Assembly (NCBI RefSeq): GCF_900636765.1
Contig: NZ_LR134313.1
Location: 1,488,001 to 1,552,000 of the forward strand
From: Neisseria canis
GTDB taxonomy: Bacteria; Pseudomonadota; Gammaproteobacteria; Burkholderiales; Neisseriaceae
Reading direction: 5' to 3'
Length of the DNA stretch: 64,000 bases
Below, one piece after another: positions 53,994-62,571 of the stretch. Under the pieces are notes generated by a model. That model searched no databases. It was not told the DNA's origin and was given only the letters and a program-made list of their open reading frames with translations. A program made the translations under genes and the position numbers. Position 1 is the stretch's first letter, and every line of letters begins with the position of its first letter.

Positions 53994-54848
53994 ATGGCTA
54001 TGAAAACGCTGAAATTTACGAAAATGCACGGCTTGGGGAATGATTTTATGGTGGTTGACGGTATCAACCAGCAATTCGATCCTGCACAAGCGCCTTTAAC
54101 GCAATGGGCAAACCGACATACGGGGGTAGGTTTTGACCAGTTGCTATTGGTTGAAAAGCCGCATACTGATAAGGTGGATTTCCGTTACCGTATTTTTAAT
54201 GCAGACGGTAGCGAAGTAGAGCAGTGCGGTAATGGTGCGCGCTGTTTTGTTCGTTTTGTTACGGATAAAAAATTAACCGATAAACATGAAATCGTTGTGG
54301 AGACTGCACGCGGAATCATTTTGCCGAAATTGATGGACAACGGATTGGTTACGGTGAATATGGGCAGACCCCGTTTTTTGCCGGAAGAGATTCCGTTTCT
54401 GCCGCCGGCACAGGAAGATGAAAATACGCTCACATACAGAATTATGGTGGGTTTGGAGTCTGTGCCGGTAAGCTGTGTGAGCATGGGAAATCCGCATGCG
54501 GTGATTCTTGTCGAAGATGTTGAAGCGGCGCCTGTTCAGCAATGGGGTGCTGAAATTGAATCGCATGAATGTTTTCCCAGCCGTGTGAATGTGGGTTTTA
54601 TGCAGATTATGGATAAAACGCATATCAGACTGAGGGTTTTTGAACGGGGTACGGGCGAAACGCAAGCGTGCGGTACGGGTGCATGCGCTGCCGTAGTGGC
54701 CGGAATCCGCTTGGGATTGCTTACGGCCGGTGAATCTATACAGGTGGGTTTGCCGGGAGGAGATTTATTTATTGTTTGGCAGCCGGATGAGGATGTTTTG
54801 ATGACTGGGCCTGCAGAAACAGTATATGAAGGTGAGTTGCAATATTAA
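53994..54848 (+). CDS. dapF: Diaminopimelate epimerase
   Basis: A 284-residue PLP-independent racemase that converts LL- to meso-diaminopimelate for lysine and peptidoglycan. The two catalytic Cys lie in [16 protein letters not shown] and [11 protein letters not shown]. The N-terminal [16 protein letters not shown] is conserved. GAAGAG lies 6 nt before ATG 53994; a second ATG two codons later is possible. An integral membrane protein gene follows. Confidence 0.96.
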   Translation: MAMKTLKFTKMHGLGNDFMVVDGINQQFDPAQAPLTQWANRHTGVGFDQLLLVEKPHTDKVDFRYRIFNADGSEVEQCGNGARCFVRFVTDKKLTDKHEIVVETARGIILPKLMDNGLVTVNMGRPRFLPEEIPFLPPAQEDENTLTYRIMVGLESVPVSCVSMGNPHAVILVEDVEAAPVQQWGAEIESHECFPSRVNVGFMQIMDKTHIRLRVFERGTGETQACGTGACAAVVAGIRLGLLTAGESIQVGLPGGDLFIVWQPDEDVLMTGPAETVYEGELQY

Positions 54849-54890
54849 TGTTTGATTTGCATACTGCTTTTGACTGTTTGCGAGGAAAAT

Positions 54891-55490
54891 ATGCCGGGTG
54901 ATTTGGGTTTGTGGTGCCTGCTGCTTTATATCGCGGTGTTTTTGTACACTTCGTTTAAAGAAGGCATGTTTCAATGGCTTTGGGCAAGTGTGTTGCTTTG
55001 GTTGGGAATAAGCGTCCTGCTTGGGAAAGTGCTGCCCGGTGTGGCGGGGCTTACACATGTAACGGCTTTTTATGTGCCGCATTTTTATATTACTGTGGCC
55101 AGCTTGTTTTTTTTCGTACATAAGTGGTTCCGTGTTCCGGAAAAAAATGTGTGGATTACCGATTCAGGTGTGTTTATCAGCCTGTTTGCCGTAACCGGAG
55201 CCTTGATGCAGGTTGCTTTTTGGTGTTTGTGCGGTTTGGTTTGGTTGAATTATCCGCATGGTATTTCGGTATATATTTTGCCCGCTTTATTACAGATGTA
55301 TGTGCTTGAACCGGAATATTGGATTGGAATGCAGATTTTGCTGATATTGTTGTTTTATCTGCACCGTGTTGTGGTGGAAAAGCAGCCGGGAAACGTGTTC
55401 AGCTTGGGGCAGTTGCAAAGCGGGTTTCTTTTGTCTTTGCTGTTTCAGGTTGTGTGGGTGGCTGCTTCGATGCCGCATTTCCGACATTAG
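54891..55490 (+). CDS. Multi-pass membrane protein, unknown function
   Basis: A 199-residue hydrophobic protein with five to six predicted helices. I do not recognise a family. Distinct stretches: FLYTSFKEGMFQWLWASVLLWLG-type first half (about residues 17-40), HKWFRVPEKNVWITDSGVF in the middle, and LPALLQMYVLEPEYWIGMQ. The start at 54891 has GAGGA 4 nt upstream; a TTG 13 codons earlier is rejected. It lies 42 nt after dapF and may be co-transcribed. Confidence 0.75.
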   Translation: MPGDLGLWCLLLYIAVFLYTSFKEGMFQWLWASVLLWLGISVLLGKVLPGVAGLTHVTAFYVPHFYITVASLFFFVHKWFRVPEKNVWITDSGVFISLFAVTGALMQVAFWCLCGLVWLNYPHGISVYILPALLQMYVLEPEYWIGMQILLILLFYLHRVVVEKQPGNVFSLGQLQSGFLLSLLFQVVWVAASMPHFRH

Positions 55491-55596
55491 GCAACAATAA
55501 AAAACAATAAAACCGGAAGCGGAGTAAGCGGCTTGTGAGGCTTGCCAATTGCATATAACTTTTGGTTGTAAGCATGTGCCAATAAATTATTTGGCT

Positions 55597-55608
55597 TTCA
55601 GACAGGCA
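55597..55608 (-). repeat. DUS (wad dialect), single copy
   Basis: TTCAGACAGGCA, unpaired, upstream of cysK. Confidence 0.85.
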
Positions 55609-55651
55609 TTACTTACTATAGCTTGGTTGGTAAATTAAGGAGCATTTTGAA

Positions 55652-56584
55652 ATGAATATTGCAAATAGTATTACAGATTTGATCGGCAATACCCCGTTGA
55701 TCGAGCTGAACCGTTTAAGTAAGGATCTGCCGGGGCGTGTTGTGGCCAAATTGGAGTTTTTCAATCCGGGCAGCAGCGTGAAAGACCGCATTGCTGCGGC
55801 CATGATTGATGCTGCTGAAAAATCAGGCAAGATTAATGCAAATACAATTATTGTTGAGCCGACCAGCGGCAATACCGGTATCGGCTTGGCGATGGTGTGT
55901 GCGGCGCGCGGCTATAAACTTGTGATTACTATGCCGGAGAGCATGAGTAAAGAGCGTCGTATGTTGTTGCGTGCATTTGGTGCAGAGCTGGTGCTGACTC
56001 CCGCTGCAGAAGGTATGGGCGGTGCGATTGCGAAGGCGCAGGAGCTGGTAGACAGCAATCCTGATGTTTATTTTATGCCGCAGCAATTTGAAAATGCAGC
56101 TAATCCTGAAGTACACCGTAAAACGACTGCCGAAGAAATTTGGCGCGATACCGACGGGCAGGTTGATATTTTTGTGGCGGGTGTGGGTACGGGCGGCACG
56201 GTAACCGGTGTGGGCGAGGTGCTGAAAGAGCGTAAACCGTCGGTTGAAGTATATGCGGTGGAGCCTGAAGCATCGCCTGTGTTGAGCGGCGGTCAAAAAG
56301 GGCCGCACCCGATTCAAGGTATCGGCGCGGGCTTTGTGCCGGGAATTTTAAATACCGGTGTTTACAACGGTGTGATTCAAGTGCCGAATGATGCTGCGTT
56401 TACTACTGCGCGTGCGGTTGCCGAGAAAGAAGGCATTTTAGTGGGTATTTCTTCCGGTGCCGCGGTGTGGAGCGCATTGCAGTTGGCGGCTAAGCCCGAA
56501 AACAAAGACAAGCTGATTGTGGTGTTGATTCCTTCTTATGGTGAACGCTATCTTTCCACTCCTCTATTCGCGGATTTGGTGTAA
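55652..56584 (+). CDS. cysK: Cysteine synthase A (O-acetylserine sulfhydrylase)
   Basis: A 310-residue PLP enzyme that makes cysteine from O-acetylserine and sulfide. The PLP Lys is in [11 protein letters not shown]; the substrate loop [21 protein letters not shown], and C-terminal [13 protein letters not shown] are conserved. A single gene with a DUS-pair terminator. Confidence 0.97.
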   Translation: MNIANSITDLIGNTPLIELNRLSKDLPGRVVAKLEFFNPGSSVKDRIAAAMIDAAEKSGKINANTIIVEPTSGNTGIGLAMVCAARGYKLVITMPESMSKERRMLLRAFGAELVLTPAAEGMGGAIAKAQELVDSNPDVYFMPQQFENAANPEVHRKTTAEEIWRDTDGQVDIFVAGVGTGGTVTGVGEVLKERKPSVEVYAVEPEASPVLSGGQKGPHPIQGIGAGFVPGILNTGVYNGVIQVPNDAAFTTARAVAEKEGILVGISSGAAVWSALQLAAKPENKDKLIVVLIPSYGERYLSTPLFADLV

Positions 56585-56597
56585 GTGTTGAGAAAAA

Positions 56598-56626
56598 TTC
56601 AGACAGGCATTAATTGCCTGTCTGAA
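56598..56626 (+). terminator. DUS-pair terminator of cysK (reverse arm first)
   Basis: TTCAGACAGGCA (56598-56609) and TGCCTGTCTGAA (56615-56626), extended by AAAA/TTTT to a stem of about 16 bp, followed by TTTTTA. Confidence 0.8.
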
Positions 56627-56673
56627 TTTTTATGGATGTTGGGTATGTAAACCAATTATTTTGATGGCGGTTT

Positions 56674-56704
56674 CGTCATGCTTAGGTCAAGCTTGGGTAT
56701 GACG
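56674..56704. repeat. Degenerate GTCATACTCGGG repeat
   Basis: CGTCATGCTTAGGTCAAG and GGGTATGACG form an imperfect palindrome, followed by AACGCACTATTTTTCA, the reverse complement of the flank seen in the other copies. The rest of 56705-57008 shows no other feature. Confidence 0.65.
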
Positions 56705-57008
56705 AACGCACTATTTTTCAGGTTTGTTTAGCTGTGTTCGGTGGGAAAGTTGATATTTAATAAGGCCTTAACGCAATATGGTTTGACAGGTTAAATGATA
56801 CCGTTGCTGCCTTGAAAGAATACGTTTGGCAGAGAATGATAGTTCTTTTGCAGTTCTTGTTTTATACTTACGCAAATTGTGTTACGGGTGCATGTGTGCC
56901 TGCTTTATTATCGACAATGCAGTGCGTTCGGCAGGGAAGTATTTCGAGATAATGGCTTAACAGGCTGTTTCAGCTGCCAAGATACTGTTTAATTATATTG
57001 AAAGTGAT

Positions 57009-57014
57009 TATAAT
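57009..57014 (+). promoter_or_regulatory. TATAAT box directly before a lipoprotein gene
   Basis: A perfect TATAAT lies only 7 nt before the ATG at 57022, and no ribosome binding site is present between them. If used, transcription would start at or next to the ATG (leaderless). A weak -35 (TGTTTA, 56986-56991) lies 17 nt upstream. Confidence 0.35.
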
Positions 57015-57021
57015 AGCTGCC

Positions 57022-57513
57022 ATGAAAAAATATCTTTTACCTATAATCTTGGTAGGGGCGCTGACCGGTTGTGAATCAATTTACCTGCCGGTTTTGAAAG
57101 AAGTGCCCGTTCATCCGACCAACCCGAAACGTCCAACACCCGCCCAGCAGGGTCAGTTTGCTTTGGCTTCTACGCACTGGACTGATGTTTCTAAAATCAG
57201 GGACGAGGCAACGCGGTTGAGTTATCAAGTCAGCAAAGGGCAGCTCACCAAAGTTCAGGCCGCTCAATATCTTAACCGCTTCCGTATCAAGCAGGTCGGC
57301 CGCAATACTATTGACGACAGTATGTATGAAGTGTATCTGCGCTCTGCCGTCGAAAGCCAGCGCGGTGCGATAAATACGGATCAGTCGAAGCTTTATATCC
57401 GCAATGCTTTGCAAGGTTGGCAGCAGCGTTGGCCGAGTATGGAAAACAAACCGAGCAATCCGGCCTTTACGAACTTCCTGATGGAAGTGATGGATATGAA
57501 ACCTTTGCAGTAA
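57022..57513 (+). CDS. Putative lipoprotein, unknown function
   Basis: A 163-residue protein with lipoprotein signal MKKYLLPIILVGALTGC (Cys17). The mature part is helical and basic: VHPTNPKRPTPAQQGQFALA, YQVSKGQLTKVQAAQYLNRF, a GRNTIDDSMYEVYLRSAVES stretch, and a C-terminal FTNFLMEVMDMKPL. I do not recognise the family. The start at 57022 is chosen for the signal peptide. Confidence 0.78.
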   Translation: MKKYLLPIILVGALTGCESIYLPVLKEVPVHPTNPKRPTPAQQGQFALASTHWTDVSKIRDEATRLSYQVSKGQLTKVQAAQYLNRFRIKQVGRNTIDDSMYEVYLRSAVESQRGAINTDQSKLYIRNALQGWQQRWPSMENKPSNPAFTNFLMEVMDMKPLQ

Positions 57514-57533
57514 TTTTTGCAAACCATGATTGA

Positions 57534-57561
57534 TGCCTGTCTGAAAGTGTTCAGACAGGCA
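57534..57561. terminator. Bidirectional DUS-pair terminator
   Basis: TGCCTGTCTGAA and TTCAGACAGGCA with a 4-nt loop between converging genes; followed by TTGTTTTT on the plus strand. Confidence 0.8.
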
Positions 57562-57567
57562 TTGTTT

Positions 57568-58017
57568 TTAGATTTGGGATTGCGGAATGAAGGCGACAAA
57601 CTTGCCGTTGAACACGGCAACCAGTTCGTTTTGGGAAAACATCTCTATTGTCAGGGAAATTTTTCCTTTGCCTGTGGCTTGGAGTTTTTCGCGCATAGCT
57701 TGCCATTCTTCCGGTGCGGCCGGTCGGGTTTTTAAGGTAAGGCCGTCTAATGCGGGGCGAAGATAGCGGGTATCTCCGTTTTGAATCACGATGCTGCCTT
57801 GTGCTTCCGGGCAGTTTACATGCACTGCCGACCAGCCGCAGAGGGTGGCGCCTAAAGCGATACTGCCGCCGAAAACCGTATTTTTGTGGTTCCGGTTGAT
57901 ATGGTGCGGCATGTATAACTCTATGGATTCGGGAGTACACGTTACGATGCGGATATCCAAAACACGCGAGGCGGGAATGTTCCGGTGGAGGAAGGTTTGC
58001 AATTCTTCGGCAGTCAT
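57568..58017 (-). CDS. YiiD C-terminal-type hotdog thioesterase
   Basis: A 149-residue hotdog-fold protein resembling the thioesterase domain at the C-terminus of YiiD. It has MPHHINRNHKNTVFGGSIALGATLCGWS with the hotdog central helix and catalytic-type Asn/His, and GDTRYLRPALDGLTL. It stands alone without the GNAT domain found in E. coli YiiD. The substrate is unknown. A slightly shorter frame in another phase overlaps it and is a shadow. Confidence 0.82.
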   Translation of the reverse strand: MTAEELQTFLHRNIPASRVLDIRIVTCTPESIELYMPHHINRNHKNTVFGGSIALGATLCGWSAVHVNCPEAQGSIVIQNGDTRYLRPALDGLTLKTRPAAPEEWQAMREKLQATGKGKISLTIEMFSQNELVAVFNGKFVAFIPQSQI

Positions 58018-58125
58018 AACGATAGTCGGAGGCTGTTAGGTAACGGGCTGATTATAGCCGTGACGATTCGTTTCGCACAAGGAAGCGGGTTGCTTATATA
58101 TCCGTGAATTCATTGCCGGTAACGA

Positions 58126-58156
58126 TGCCTGTCTGAAACTATTTTTCAGACAGGCA
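58126..58156 (-). terminator. DUS-pair terminator of the M16 peptidase gene
   Basis: TGCCTGTCTGAA and TTCAGACAGGCA with a 7-nt loop, 5 nt after the peptidase stop. Confidence 0.75.
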
Positions 58157-58160
58157 TTGT

Positions 58161-60965
58161 TTAATGTTTCGGATCAATCAGCAGGATGCGCGCGTTCGGC
58201 TCAGACCATAATAGTTTGGCGGTTTGGCGGAGGCGGGTTTGAATAATGCTGTATTTCAATTCCGGCAGGGCGCGGATATAGCGCACGTCTCCGTATTTCT
58301 GATGGCTTAGCGCCAGTCTTTCCAGCCATACTTCTGGATTTTTCTGACGTAAGGCTTCTTGTTCGATAAACAGTTGTTGCAGGTTGGCCGCTTCATTGCG
58401 GCTGATGTCTTCCGGCATGCTTTGCAAAATGCGCTGCGCAGCCTGCCACAATTCTTGTGCGCGTTGCGGCTCCGCATTGAAGTAAAGCTGGTTTTCTACA
58501 AGGTTGTGCTCGGGATCGGGTTTGGTGGTGAATTTGAGGCTGTATGTGCCTTGCAGCCGCCCGCGTAGCTCGTTTTTCAAACGGGCGTTGGCCAGATTGG
58601 CGAGCAAGGGGATTTGTTCGGAGGTTTCGGGTGTCCAGTTATAAAAAGGCAGCCAAGACCATGCGCTTACATCCGTGTGTTTGCTGTCGCCGATGGGCAT
58701 GCGCTGGACGGTGCTGCCGGTTGTGGGGTGCAGGCGGGTATTGAGGGCGGGTGTGCGGGGGATGCCGGCGAGCTGGCGTTCAATCAGGGTTTTGATTTTT
58801 TGAGGCGATTCGTTGCTGACTATGTAATAGGCAACGGGCGTCCGGTTGAGCAGGCGCCATTGTTGCAGCAGTTGGTCGCCGCCCAGTGCGGCGATTTGGT
58901 TTCCGGAAGGTTCGTCGTATTCGCTTCGGCCGTAGCGCAGGTTGAATTCGGCCGATTCTTGTTTGCCGGGAACGGAGTTGCGGAACACCGGGCGGCGGGC
59001 GGCTTCGGTTTTCAAATGGCTTTGCCATTTTTCGTTAACGGCAGCGGGATTTTGGTAGGCGCGGTAAAGCCGGAGCAGGTTTTCAAAAGAAGTGTTGGGT
59101 GCGTTGCCGTTAAAAACCTGGTGGTACGGCATGATTTCGTAGTTCAGCTTGATTTGGTGTTTGCTTTTCCAGTTGGAAAATTGGGTTTCAGACAGGCCTT
59201 GAGGCGGGGTTTTCCATATGATTTCCCCTGCAAGGTGGGCTTGCCACGGCACAACGTTGTTTTGCAGGTAGCCGGTTTGGGAGATGATTTTGAGGTAGGT
59301 TTTATTGCCGGCAGACGGATTTTGCAGAACCACGGCGGTGTCGCCGTTACTCAAGCTGATGATTTCGGTTTTTGCTGCGGCGTCATATTGCCCGCCTGTG
59401 ATTTTGCCTGCCGGAGCTGCTATGGCAAATGGGTTGTCGGAAGCGGTTTGGACGGATGGGGAGGCCGTGGCAGGCGCCTGCATTTTTTTTGCAGGCGTGC
59501 GTGTTTTGGCTGGTTTCGGGGTGCCGGCGTTTAGCTGGGCTGACGGGTTTTCTGCCAGCATGGGAAGTTTGGCAATGTCGGGCAAGTCGATGCTGCCCAT
59601 GCCGGGCGCTTGAGCCTGGATGAGTTTGTCGTCGGCTGACAGCAGTTGCCGGATACGCTGGTTAACCTGTTTGCTGTTGATTTTATAGAGGGCGGGACGT
59701 ACGGCGGCGGTGTGTTCTGCCGGTGTGCGCAAGGGTTTGTTGTCGAAGATGGTTTCTTGGGTTTGGGTAAGCAGCTCGTCGGGCTTGCCGGAGAGGTTGG
59801 GTTTGTTTTGGTTGAGACGCAGCAGGTTGCTGACTTGGCGGCGGTAGACGGCGGTTTCTTCATCTGTGGCAGGCTCTGCCAAAATGTTTTGGCGGATATG
59901 CAGTAGTGTGCGCAAGGCTTCGTTATGGCCGTCGGGTGTGGTTTGGCTGAAAAAGCCGAGAAAGCCCGTGCTTTGGCCGAGATTGCCACTGCGCAGCACA
60001 AGCTTTTGCATTGAGGGCGGCAGGGTTTGTTTTTGTAGGCGCTGATTGATAACGAATGCGGCAAAATTGTCGAGCAAGCGCTCGTATTCGCCCTGCGGTG
60101 TGTAGGCCTGAGCCGTTTCATTTGGAAAACGGAAAATCAGGTTGAGTTCGCTTTCCGTGTTGTCTTGATCTTGCAAACGGTCTATATGCCAGCCGTGGCG
60201 GAGTTTCGGCTCATAGTCTTCTTTTCGGCGGTTTGGGAGGTTGCGGGAAGGAAGGTCACCGAAATGCTTTTCGATTTTTTCTTGAACCTGTTTGGGGGCG
60301 AGGCTGCTGATAATGACGAGGTCGGCATTGTTTGGTGCATACCATTTTTTGTGGAAAGCGCTGAGCGTGCCGACTTGCATGGTATTGATGGCGTGCTCGT
60401 CGCCTATCGGGCGGTAACGCGCTTCGCGTGAGCCGTTTTTCAGGCTGGCGGTACGCTGCTGGGCCATCCTTTCTTGCAGGTTTTGCAGGGTGCGGATTTC
60501 TCCTTGGATGATTTTTTGCTCGTGCTGCCAATCGGCTGCTTGAAATTGGCGCTGCTGTACGAATTGGCGCATCACGATTAGCGCTTCGTCAATTTGATTT
60601 CGACCCCGGGGCGGCGTAAGCATATAGCGGGTGTAGCGGTGGGAGGTTTGGGCATTGAAGTGGCGGCCCATCTGCCAACCTTTTTTGCTCAGCGTTTCGG
60701 CAATCCCGTTGGGAAATTGGGGGCTGCTTTTAAATGCCAGATGTTCGAGCATATGGGCGGCACCTTTCTCTCCTTCAACTTCATCATTGGCTCCGGCTTG
60801 AACTTGCAGACGCAATTCCAACCGCTTGCCGGCTTCCGGTGCCTGGAGGATGTGGTAGTTCAAACCGTTGGGCAGTTTGCCTCGGAGATAAGCGGTTTCT
60901 GCTGCGAAAGCGGGTAAGGATATGACGATGGCGGCAATAGGCGCCAGAGAAAGGATTGGATTCAT
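58161..60965 (-). CDS. Secreted M16-family zinc peptidase (pitrilysin/PqqL-like)
   Basis: A 934-residue two-lobed M16 peptidase. A signal peptide (MNPILSLAPIAAIVISLPAFAA) precedes the first catalytic domain with the inverted zinc motif HMLEH (71-75) and the downstream E-X6-E (149, 156) that supplies the third zinc ligand. A low-complexity Pro/Ala/Thr/Lys-rich linker (about 480-525) leads to the second, non-catalytic M16 half. The start at 60965 is chosen for the signal peptide over 20 upstream codons. Likely periplasmic; substrates unknown. It is divergent from the RTX gene. Confidence 0.87.
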   Translation of the reverse strand: MNPILSLAPIAAIVISLPAFAAETAYLRGKLPNGLNYHILQAPEAGKRLELRLQVQAGANDEVEGEKGAAHMLEHLAFKSSPQFPNGIAETLSKKGWQMGRHFNAQTSHRYTRYMLTPPRGRNQIDEALIVMRQFVQQRQFQAADWQHEQKIIQGEIRTLQNLQERMAQQRTASLKNGSREARYRPIGDEHAINTMQVGTLSAFHKKWYAPNNADLVIISSLAPKQVQEKIEKHFGDLPSRNLPNRRKEDYEPKLRHGWHIDRLQDQDNTESELNLIFRFPNETAQAYTPQGEYERLLDNFAAFVINQRLQKQTLPPSMQKLVLRSGNLGQSTGFLGFFSQTTPDGHNEALRTLLHIRQNILAEPATDEETAVYRRQVSNLLRLNQNKPNLSGKPDELLTQTQETIFDNKPLRTPAEHTAAVRPALYKINSKQVNQRIRQLLSADDKLIQAQAPGMGSIDLPDIAKLPMLAENPSAQLNAGTPKPAKTRTPAKKMQAPATASPSVQTASDNPFAIAAPAGKITGGQYDAAAKTEIISLSNGDTAVVLQNPSAGNKTYLKIISQTGYLQNNVVPWQAHLAGEIIWKTPPQGLSETQFSNWKSKHQIKLNYEIMPYHQVFNGNAPNTSFENLLRLYRAYQNPAAVNEKWQSHLKTEAARRPVFRNSVPGKQESAEFNLRYGRSEYDEPSGNQIAALGGDQLLQQWRLLNRTPVAYYIVSNESPQKIKTLIERQLAGIPRTPALNTRLHPTTGSTVQRMPIGDSKHTDVSAWSWLPFYNWTPETSEQIPLLANLANARLKNELRGRLQGTYSLKFTTKPDPEHNLVENQLYFNAEPQRAQELWQAAQRILQSMPEDISRNEAANLQQLFIEQEALRQKNPEVWLERLALSHQKYGDVRYIRALPELKYSIIQTRLRQTAKLLWSEPNARILLIDPKH

Positions 60966-61496
60966 GATGGATGTAATGTGTTTCAGGCTGTCGGGTTTGG
61001 TTAAGGTTTTCCGATGTTTAGCCAACCAAACTACTGCATCGTTTGTTGCTTTGTCTTGATGTTTGGCCGGCTGTGGTCAGGCCTGTCTGAAAATTTGTGT
61101 CTTTGAGATGGATGTTTTTATACAGACGGCTGTCGGCGGGCATCGGTAGTTCTTAACTAAGTAATTTTTGTGGTTTGTTTAACCGGCAATTTTAATCGGT
61201 TTTGGTGTTAACTGGAGAAAATATTGCAAATAAATACTGTAAAAATAGTTTTAGTTTGAATTGGCGTGTGATGAAAAATAAAGTAATTTGTATTTTGAAA
61301 GCATTAAACTATATTGATTTATGTCATTTTCTTTAACCTTTTAATAAGTAAGGTAAACCGCTTATCGCTTCTTGTATCCAGATAACATATTTTTGAGTGA
61401 TGTAGTGTAAAGCAGAGTATGCTGTGAGTATAAAAGGGAGACGCTTGCTTGGTTAATGTGGTACTGACTAAATAACTCAATTTGGGAGACTATATC
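60966..61496. other. Divergent gap between M16 peptidase and RTX genes
   Basis: This 531-nt A+T-rich region holds a near-DUS GGCCTGTCTGAA (61080-61091, 11 of 12) and presumably both promoters. Candidate boxes for the RTX gene: TTGAGT (61393-61398) and TATGCT (61418-61423), spaced 19 nt, weak. No gene seen. Confidence 0.5.
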
Positions 61497-62447
61497 ATGA
61501 CTTATGGTATTAAAATCGGTAAGCAAAATAATTATTACGAAAATGCAATAAATAGTGCTTCTTGGTATTATGACGACAAATATTCGAAAAAAGGCGGTAA
61601 AGAGAAGTACGGTAAGAAAAAAGATAAAGATTGGGATGATGATTGGGATGATAAGTATGAGAAAAAGGGGAAAGACAAAGATTGGGATGATGACGATAAA
61701 CACGATAAGAAAGGCAAAGATAAAGACTGGGATGACGATGATTACGGTTACAATGTAATCACCGGAGATGATTGCGACAACGAGCTTTGCGGCACCGAAT
61801 GTGACGATAAAATTTCCGGCAAAGACGGTAACGACACCATTTACGGTAATGGCGGCAACGACTTGCTTTACGGCGGCGACGGCTGTGATTACATTGACGG
61901 CGGTGAAGGCTGCGATACGCTTTACGGCGGTGACGGAGACGATATCCTGATCGGCGGCGGCGGTAACGACACGCTCTACGGTGGTAACGGCAATGATAAA
62001 TTGTACGGCAGCAACGAAGCGGACTGCCTGTATGGTGAAGACGGCTGCGATTTGCTGGACGGCGGCTACGGCGATGATTATCTGAACGGCGGTTCCGGTG
62101 CGGATACTTATGTATTCGGTGCATGCTATGGTGACGATGTGATTGAGGATTGCGGCGATCCTTGCGAAACCGATGTGGTGGAATTCAAATCAGATATTAA
62201 CCTGAGCGATGTATGCTTTACTGCTTGCGGTTGTGATTTGCTGGTTACGGCCGGCCAAGATGATTCCATCACAATCAAAAACTGGTTTGCCGGCAACCAA
62301 AATCAGATTGAGGAGTTTAAGTTCACAGAGGGCACCATCACTAATGCACAAATCAATGATGCTTTAGCATGTTACGATACCGTGTGCGCACCTTCGTTGA
62401 TTCCACAGTGTCCAGAAGATCAGGTAACGCCGAATTTAATCGGCTGA
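61497..62447 (+). CDS. Cysteine-rich RTX calcium-binding protein with Lys/Asp-rich N-terminus
   Basis: A 316-residue protein. Residues 1-29 are polar and Asn/Tyr-rich. Residues 30-86 are highly charged, with three copies of KDKDWDDD (42-49, 59-66, 74-81) separated by KKGK-type spacers. Residues 90-206 are thirteen uninterrupted nine-residue RTX units of the GGxGxDxxx type; the first two are degenerate. Residues 207-316 resemble the haemolysin-type calcium-binding related domain (VVEFKSDINLSDV, DSITIKNWF, QIEEFKFTEGT) and would contain the uncleaved type I secretion signal. There are 16 Cys, all after residue 92; four lie within regular RTX units (130, 139, 177, 184). RTX proteins usually lack Cys. 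No toxin domain and no type I exporter gene is nearby. GGGAG lies 8 nt before the ATG. Confidence 0.85.
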   Translation: MTYGIKIGKQNNYYENAINSASWYYDDKYSKKGGKEKYGKKKDKDWDDDWDDKYEKKGKDKDWDDDDKHDKKGKDKDWDDDDYGYNVITGDDCDNELCGTECDDKISGKDGNDTIYGNGGNDLLYGGDGCDYIDGGEGCDTLYGGDGDDILIGGGGNDTLYGGNGNDKLYGSNEADCLYGEDGCDLLDGGYGDDYLNGGSGADTYVFGACYGDDVIEDCGDPCETDVVEFKSDINLSDVCFTACGCDLLVTAGQDDSITIKNWFAGNQNQIEEFKFTEGTITNAQINDALACYDTVCAPSLIPQCPEDQVTPNLIG

Positions 62448-62482
62448 TAATGTGTTGATTTGGGAAAACTTCTGAAACAGAT

Positions 62483-62510
62483 AAAGAGCCGGTTATCCGG
62501 CTCTTTTTTA
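62483..62510 (+). terminator. Intrinsic terminator of the RTX gene
   Basis: AAAGAGCCGG and CCGGCTCTTT form a perfect 10-bp stem with a 4-nt loop and end in TTTTTT, 35 nt after the stop. Confidence 0.9.
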
Positions 62511-62521
62511 GAATTGAAAAA

Positions 62522-62550
62522 TGCCTGTCTGAAAAAGTTTCAGACAGGCA
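62522..62550 (-). terminator. DUS-pair terminator of the DUF3108 gene
   Basis: TGCCTGTCTGAA and TTCAGACAGGCA with a 5-nt loop, 21 nt after the DUF3108 stop. Confidence 0.8.
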
Positions 62551-62571
62551 TTTGCATTTTTTATCCGATGA

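Noticed and set aside
57551..57940. A 129-codon minus-strand frame overlapping the thioesterase gene
   Set aside because: It overlaps the hotdog thioesterase in another phase, has an Arg/His/Pro-rich shadow composition and crosses the DUS terminator.
61585..61745. Frameshift or sequencing error in the low-complexity RTX N-terminus
   Set aside because: The frame is continuous, starts after a good ribosome site and leads in phase into thirteen RTX units.
4191..62550. Regular repeated hairpins as a CRISPR array
   Set aside because: Repeats are dispersed, 12 bp long and match a DUS dialect; there are no evenly spaced spacers and no cas genes.
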